Assembly (NCBI RefSeq): GCF_004785935.1
Contig: NZ_SRRP01000001.1
Span: 558,001-622,000 of the forward strand
Length of the DNA stretch: 64,000 nucleotides
Direction: 5' to 3'
Origin: Streptococcus rubneri
GTDB taxonomy: Bacteria > Bacillota > Bacilli > Lactobacillales > Streptococcaceae
Shown here in pieces: positions 63,505-64,000 of the stretch (position 1 is its first letter; each line of letters opens with the position of its first letter). Both the position numbers and the translations under genes were made by a program. The notes beneath the pieces are model-generated. The model made no database searches. It was not told the origin of the DNA and saw only the letters and a program-made list of their open reading frames with translations.

Positions 63505-64000
63505 TTATTCACTCACCTCGATCAAGATGCGATCTTGACCATCTAGCTCAGTCATTTCGACAATGATTTCCTCTGATCGACTTGTTGGAATGTTCTTTCC
63601 AACATAATCTGGTCGGATCGGCAATTCTCTATGACCACGATCCACTAGGACAGCCAGGCTAACACGCGATGGGCGTCCGCGACTGACAAGATTATCGATG
63701 GCTGCTCGAATAGTCCGACCTGTATAAAGGACATCATCAATCAGGATGACATCTTTGCCAGTAATATCTACTGGTAAAACGGTTGAATCTTCTGTTACTT
63801 TAATATCATCACGGAAAGGCTTGGTATCCAATTCACAGACTGGAACTTCTATTTGTTCTAGTTGTGCTAACCGTTCTTTGATGCGATTGGCAATGAATAC
63901 GCCACGAGTTTTGATCCCTACCAAAACAATTTGGCTCAGATCCTTATTCCGTTCGATGATTTCATAGGTGATGCGAGTAATAGCCCGCTTCATGGTCAGA
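63505..64000 (-). CDS. pyrR: Bifunctional PyrR regulator/uracil phosphoribosyltransferase (5' end outside window)
   Basis: RNA-binding attenuation protein of the pyr operon. A methionine lies at 63993, but the frame continues (…L-T-M-K-R-A-I-T-R) as in full PyrR of about 173 residues, so the first ten or so codons are beyond the window. The PRPP loop [13 protein letters not shown] and the R-G-x-R-E-L-P-I motif region are present. Confidence 0.93.
   Translation of the reverse strand, partial: LTMKRAITRITYEIIERNKDLSQIVLVGIKTRGVFIANRIKERLAQLEQIEVPVCELDTKPFRDDIKVTEDSTVLPVDITGKDVILIDDVLYTGRTIRAAIDNLVSRGRPSRVSLAVLVDRGHRELPIRPDYVGKNIPTSRSEEIIVEMTELDGQDRILIEVSE

Overview
This window comes from an oral or viridans Streptococcus. 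The evidence is low GC, strong TTGACA/TATAAT and extended -10 promoters, a YSIRK/LPXTG giant fibril protein of the CshA type, and streptococcal gene neighbourhoods (folA-clpX-ysxC, rplJ-rplL with an L10 leader, fruR-fruK-fruA, rpsP-khpA, rimM-trmD, pyrR-pyrB-car). I cannot name the species. Nearly all genes lie on the minus strand. Several starts below were placed by Shine-Dalgarno position rather than by the longest open frame.

Layout. 1-7.9 kb: the 5' part of brnQ, an Ltp-type lipoprotein, a GNAT acetyltransferase, a MATE exporter with an apparently leaderless transcript, and a heterodimeric ABC exporter operon behind a leader-peptide attenuator. 7.9-10.1 kb: a tandem family of four small paralogous lipoproteins, one of them a pseudogene. 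10.2-17.1 kb: an AT-rich four-gene operon encoding a dynamin-like GTPase, a HerA/DUF87 ATPase with a low-complexity insert, an LHH/HNH nuclease toxin and a SMI1/SUKH immunity-like protein. The last three are joined by overlapping stop and start codons. This is the best candidate for an undescribed system, either defence or competition. 17.2-22.9 kb: rplL, rplJ, a formate/nitrite channel, a GH73 glucosaminidase behind a perfect WalR/VicR box, ysxC, clpX, a small membrane ORF and folA. 23.0-33.6 kb: a 3526-residue CshA-like wall-anchored protein with about 23 repeats and clear higher-order duplications. 33.8-41.5 kb: thyA, glcK and a tightly overlapping operon DUF1149-degV-dapB-cca-ABC-F-DUF308. 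41.5-45.9 kb: a decayed IS200 element next to the fructose operon. 46.0-48.3 kb: a SEC10/PgrA-type LPXTG protein. 48.4-56.5 kb: trmD, rimM, a MazG-like protein, khpA, rpsP, a membrane protein, an unusual fusion of an AT-rich domain to a YjjG-type HAD phosphatase, a YkgJ protein, a lipoprotein and lepA. 56.7-59.5 kb (plus strand): an S24/XRE regulator, a Cof-type HAD phosphatase and pepT. 59.6-64 kb: pyrR, pyrB, a CarA paralogue without its catalytic cysteine and a half-length, degenerate CarB paralogue.

How the genes work together. The cell-surface genes (GH73, CshA-like, SEC10/PgrA) all have perfect or near-perfect WalR-type direct repeats upstream, suggesting shared envelope control. folA and thyA cooperate in folate/dTMP metabolism. 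The fru operon is a complete fructose uptake and phosphorylation module. The pyr operon keeps its normal order, but its carbamoyl-phosphate synthase genes look like intact, catalytically altered paralogues, so a second functional carAB or another carbamoyl phosphate source should exist elsewhere.
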